From contig DHIW01000057.1 in NCBI GenBank assembly GCA_002404015.1, forward strand, positions 1 through 5,990: 5,990 nt of DNA, read 5' to 3'. Of this stretch, positions 5,787 to 5,990 are shown piece by piece. The notes beneath the pieces were generated by a model, which made no database searches, was not told the DNA's origin, and was given only the letters and a program-made list of their open reading frames with translations. The stretch's first letter is position 1; every line of letters begins with the position of its first letter. Origin of the DNA: Chloroflexi bacterium UBA4736 (GTDB lineage: Bacteria > Chloroflexota > Dormibacteria > Dormibacterales > Dormibacteraceae). The position numbers and the translations under genes were made by a program.

Positions 5787-5834
5787 CTAGCGCCCGGCCC
5801 CCGTGAGACGCCCGCGAATGGCACCCAAAATCAT
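5787..5834 (-). CDS. Possible 15-aa leader ORF before GlcG
   Basis: ATG 5834 to TAG 5787-5789 encodes MILGAIRGRLTGAGR. GAGGAG directly abuts the ATG, which is too close for good initiation. It is, however, six bases from the in-frame TTG at codon 3, which could be the true start. The stop lies two bases before the GlcG GTG, which itself has no clear Shine-Dalgarno, so termination here could feed re-initiation. It may equally mark an altered 5' end of GlcG. Confidence 0.27.
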   Translation of the reverse strand: MILGAIRGRLTGAGR

Positions 5835-5873
5835 CTCCTCAAACCGGACCGCGCCCAAGTCAGGCGCGTCGCC

Positions 5874-5902
5874 ATGATATGAAGTTCGAGTTGAGGAGTC
5901 AA
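5874..5902 (-). promoter_or_regulatory. Sigma70-type promoter of GlcG
   Basis: On the minus strand TTGACT (5902-5897) and TATCAT (5879-5874) are separated by exactly 17 bases. This is the best promoter match in the window and sits in an unusually AT-rich patch. Transcription would start at about 5867, leaving a leader of about 80 bases before the GlcG GTG. Confidence 0.62.
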
Positions 5903-5909
5903 ACTTTGA
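5899..5909. promoter_or_regulatory. Palindrome overlapping the GlcG -35 element
   Basis: TCAAA-C-TTTGA is a perfect 11-base palindrome covering most of the GlcG -35. Two further dyads follow between the divergent starts: GTTCC-N7-GGAAC (5910-5926) and CTGATCAG (5933-5940). Their position suits a repressor or autoregulator encoded by the divergent gene, but the regulator family is not known. Confidence 0.35.
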
Positions 5910-5932
5910 GTTCCATGCTGAGGAACGATAGT
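5905..5932 (+). promoter_or_regulatory. Candidate divergent promoter toward 5940
   Basis: On the plus strand TTTGAG (5905-5910), a 16-base gap and GATAGT (5927-5932) form a weak -35/-10 pair (TAGTCT at 5929-5934 is an alternative -10). The -10 ends seven bases before GTG 5940, the spacing expected for a leaderless transcript. Confidence 0.3.
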
Positions 5933-5939
5933 CTGATCA

Positions 5940-5990
5940 GTGGAACGAGTGCCACGTTACTACGCTGCTCCCGGGCCGGGGACAAAGCGC
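5940..5990 (+). CDS. Possible start of a divergent gene, truncated by the window edge
   Basis: From GTG 5940 an open frame reads MERVPRYYAAPGPGTKR and runs off the end; GTG 5949 is an alternative start. No Shine-Dalgarno is visible, but the candidate -10 directly upstream would permit a leaderless start, common in actinobacteria. A short polar N-terminus ending in Y-x-A-P vaguely recalls the start of IclR-type regulators (APALEKALDIL), and a regulator divergent from GlcG would make sense. With 17 codons this is speculation. Confidence 0.25.
   Translation, partial: MERVPRYYAAPGPGTKR

Noticed and set aside
1..5990. CRISPR array, tRNA, rRNA, riboswitch or complete insertion sequence
   Set aside because: No tandem repeat-spacer pattern, tRNA-like cloverleaf, conserved rRNA stretch, recognisable riboswitch core or pair of IS ends was seen.

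Overview
This is a GC-rich window with the texture of a high-GC actinobacterial (Actinomycetota) genome: strong G/C bias at third codon positions, frequent GTG starts, and well-formed GA-rich ribosome binding sites. The taxonomic call rests on composition and gene content only. It looks like an accessory catabolic region. Five genes are clear: a Gfo/Idh/MocA oxidoreductase cut by the left edge, a cupin, an MFS transporter, an NAD(P)-dependent aldehyde dehydrogenase (ALDH) and a GlcG/HbpS-type protein. Between them lie the decayed remains of other enzymes.

Layout. Positions 1-657 (+) hold the C-terminal part of the oxidoreductase. It converges on 674-1014 (-), the broken C-terminal end of a second, Sad/GabD1-like ALDH with two frameshifts and an amber stop. 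The other clear genes are all on the minus strand. Read in their own direction (right to left) they are GlcG (5784-5377), ALDH (4852-3341), a possible 54-aa histidine-rich protein (3011-2847) that abuts an MFS transporter (2846-1617) stop-to-start, and a single-domain cupin (1437-1003). A fragment of a thiamine-diphosphate enzyme lies on the plus strand at about 4948-5069, between GlcG and ALDH. A short plus-strand ORF at 3112-3279, possibly transposase-derived, lies between ALDH and the transporter unit.

Regulation. Two control regions can be read. Upstream of the small-protein/MFS unit, a perfect 17-bp dyad (TAGACTG-ACA-CAGTCTA, 3087-3103) lies almost entirely between a -35-like and a -10-like element. 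At the right end, GlcG has a good sigma70-type promoter (TTGACT, 17 bp, TATCAT) whose -35 overlaps a palindrome. A possible divergent, perhaps leaderless, gene starts at about 5940 and runs off the window.

Working picture (inference). The transporter would bring in a small, probably oxygenated substrate. The sugar-type oxidoreductase, cupin, ALDH and GlcG protein would act in its oxidation. The ALDH and thiamine-diphosphate enzyme remnants suggest that the pathway has been remodelled or is decaying. The substrate cannot be named from sequence alone.
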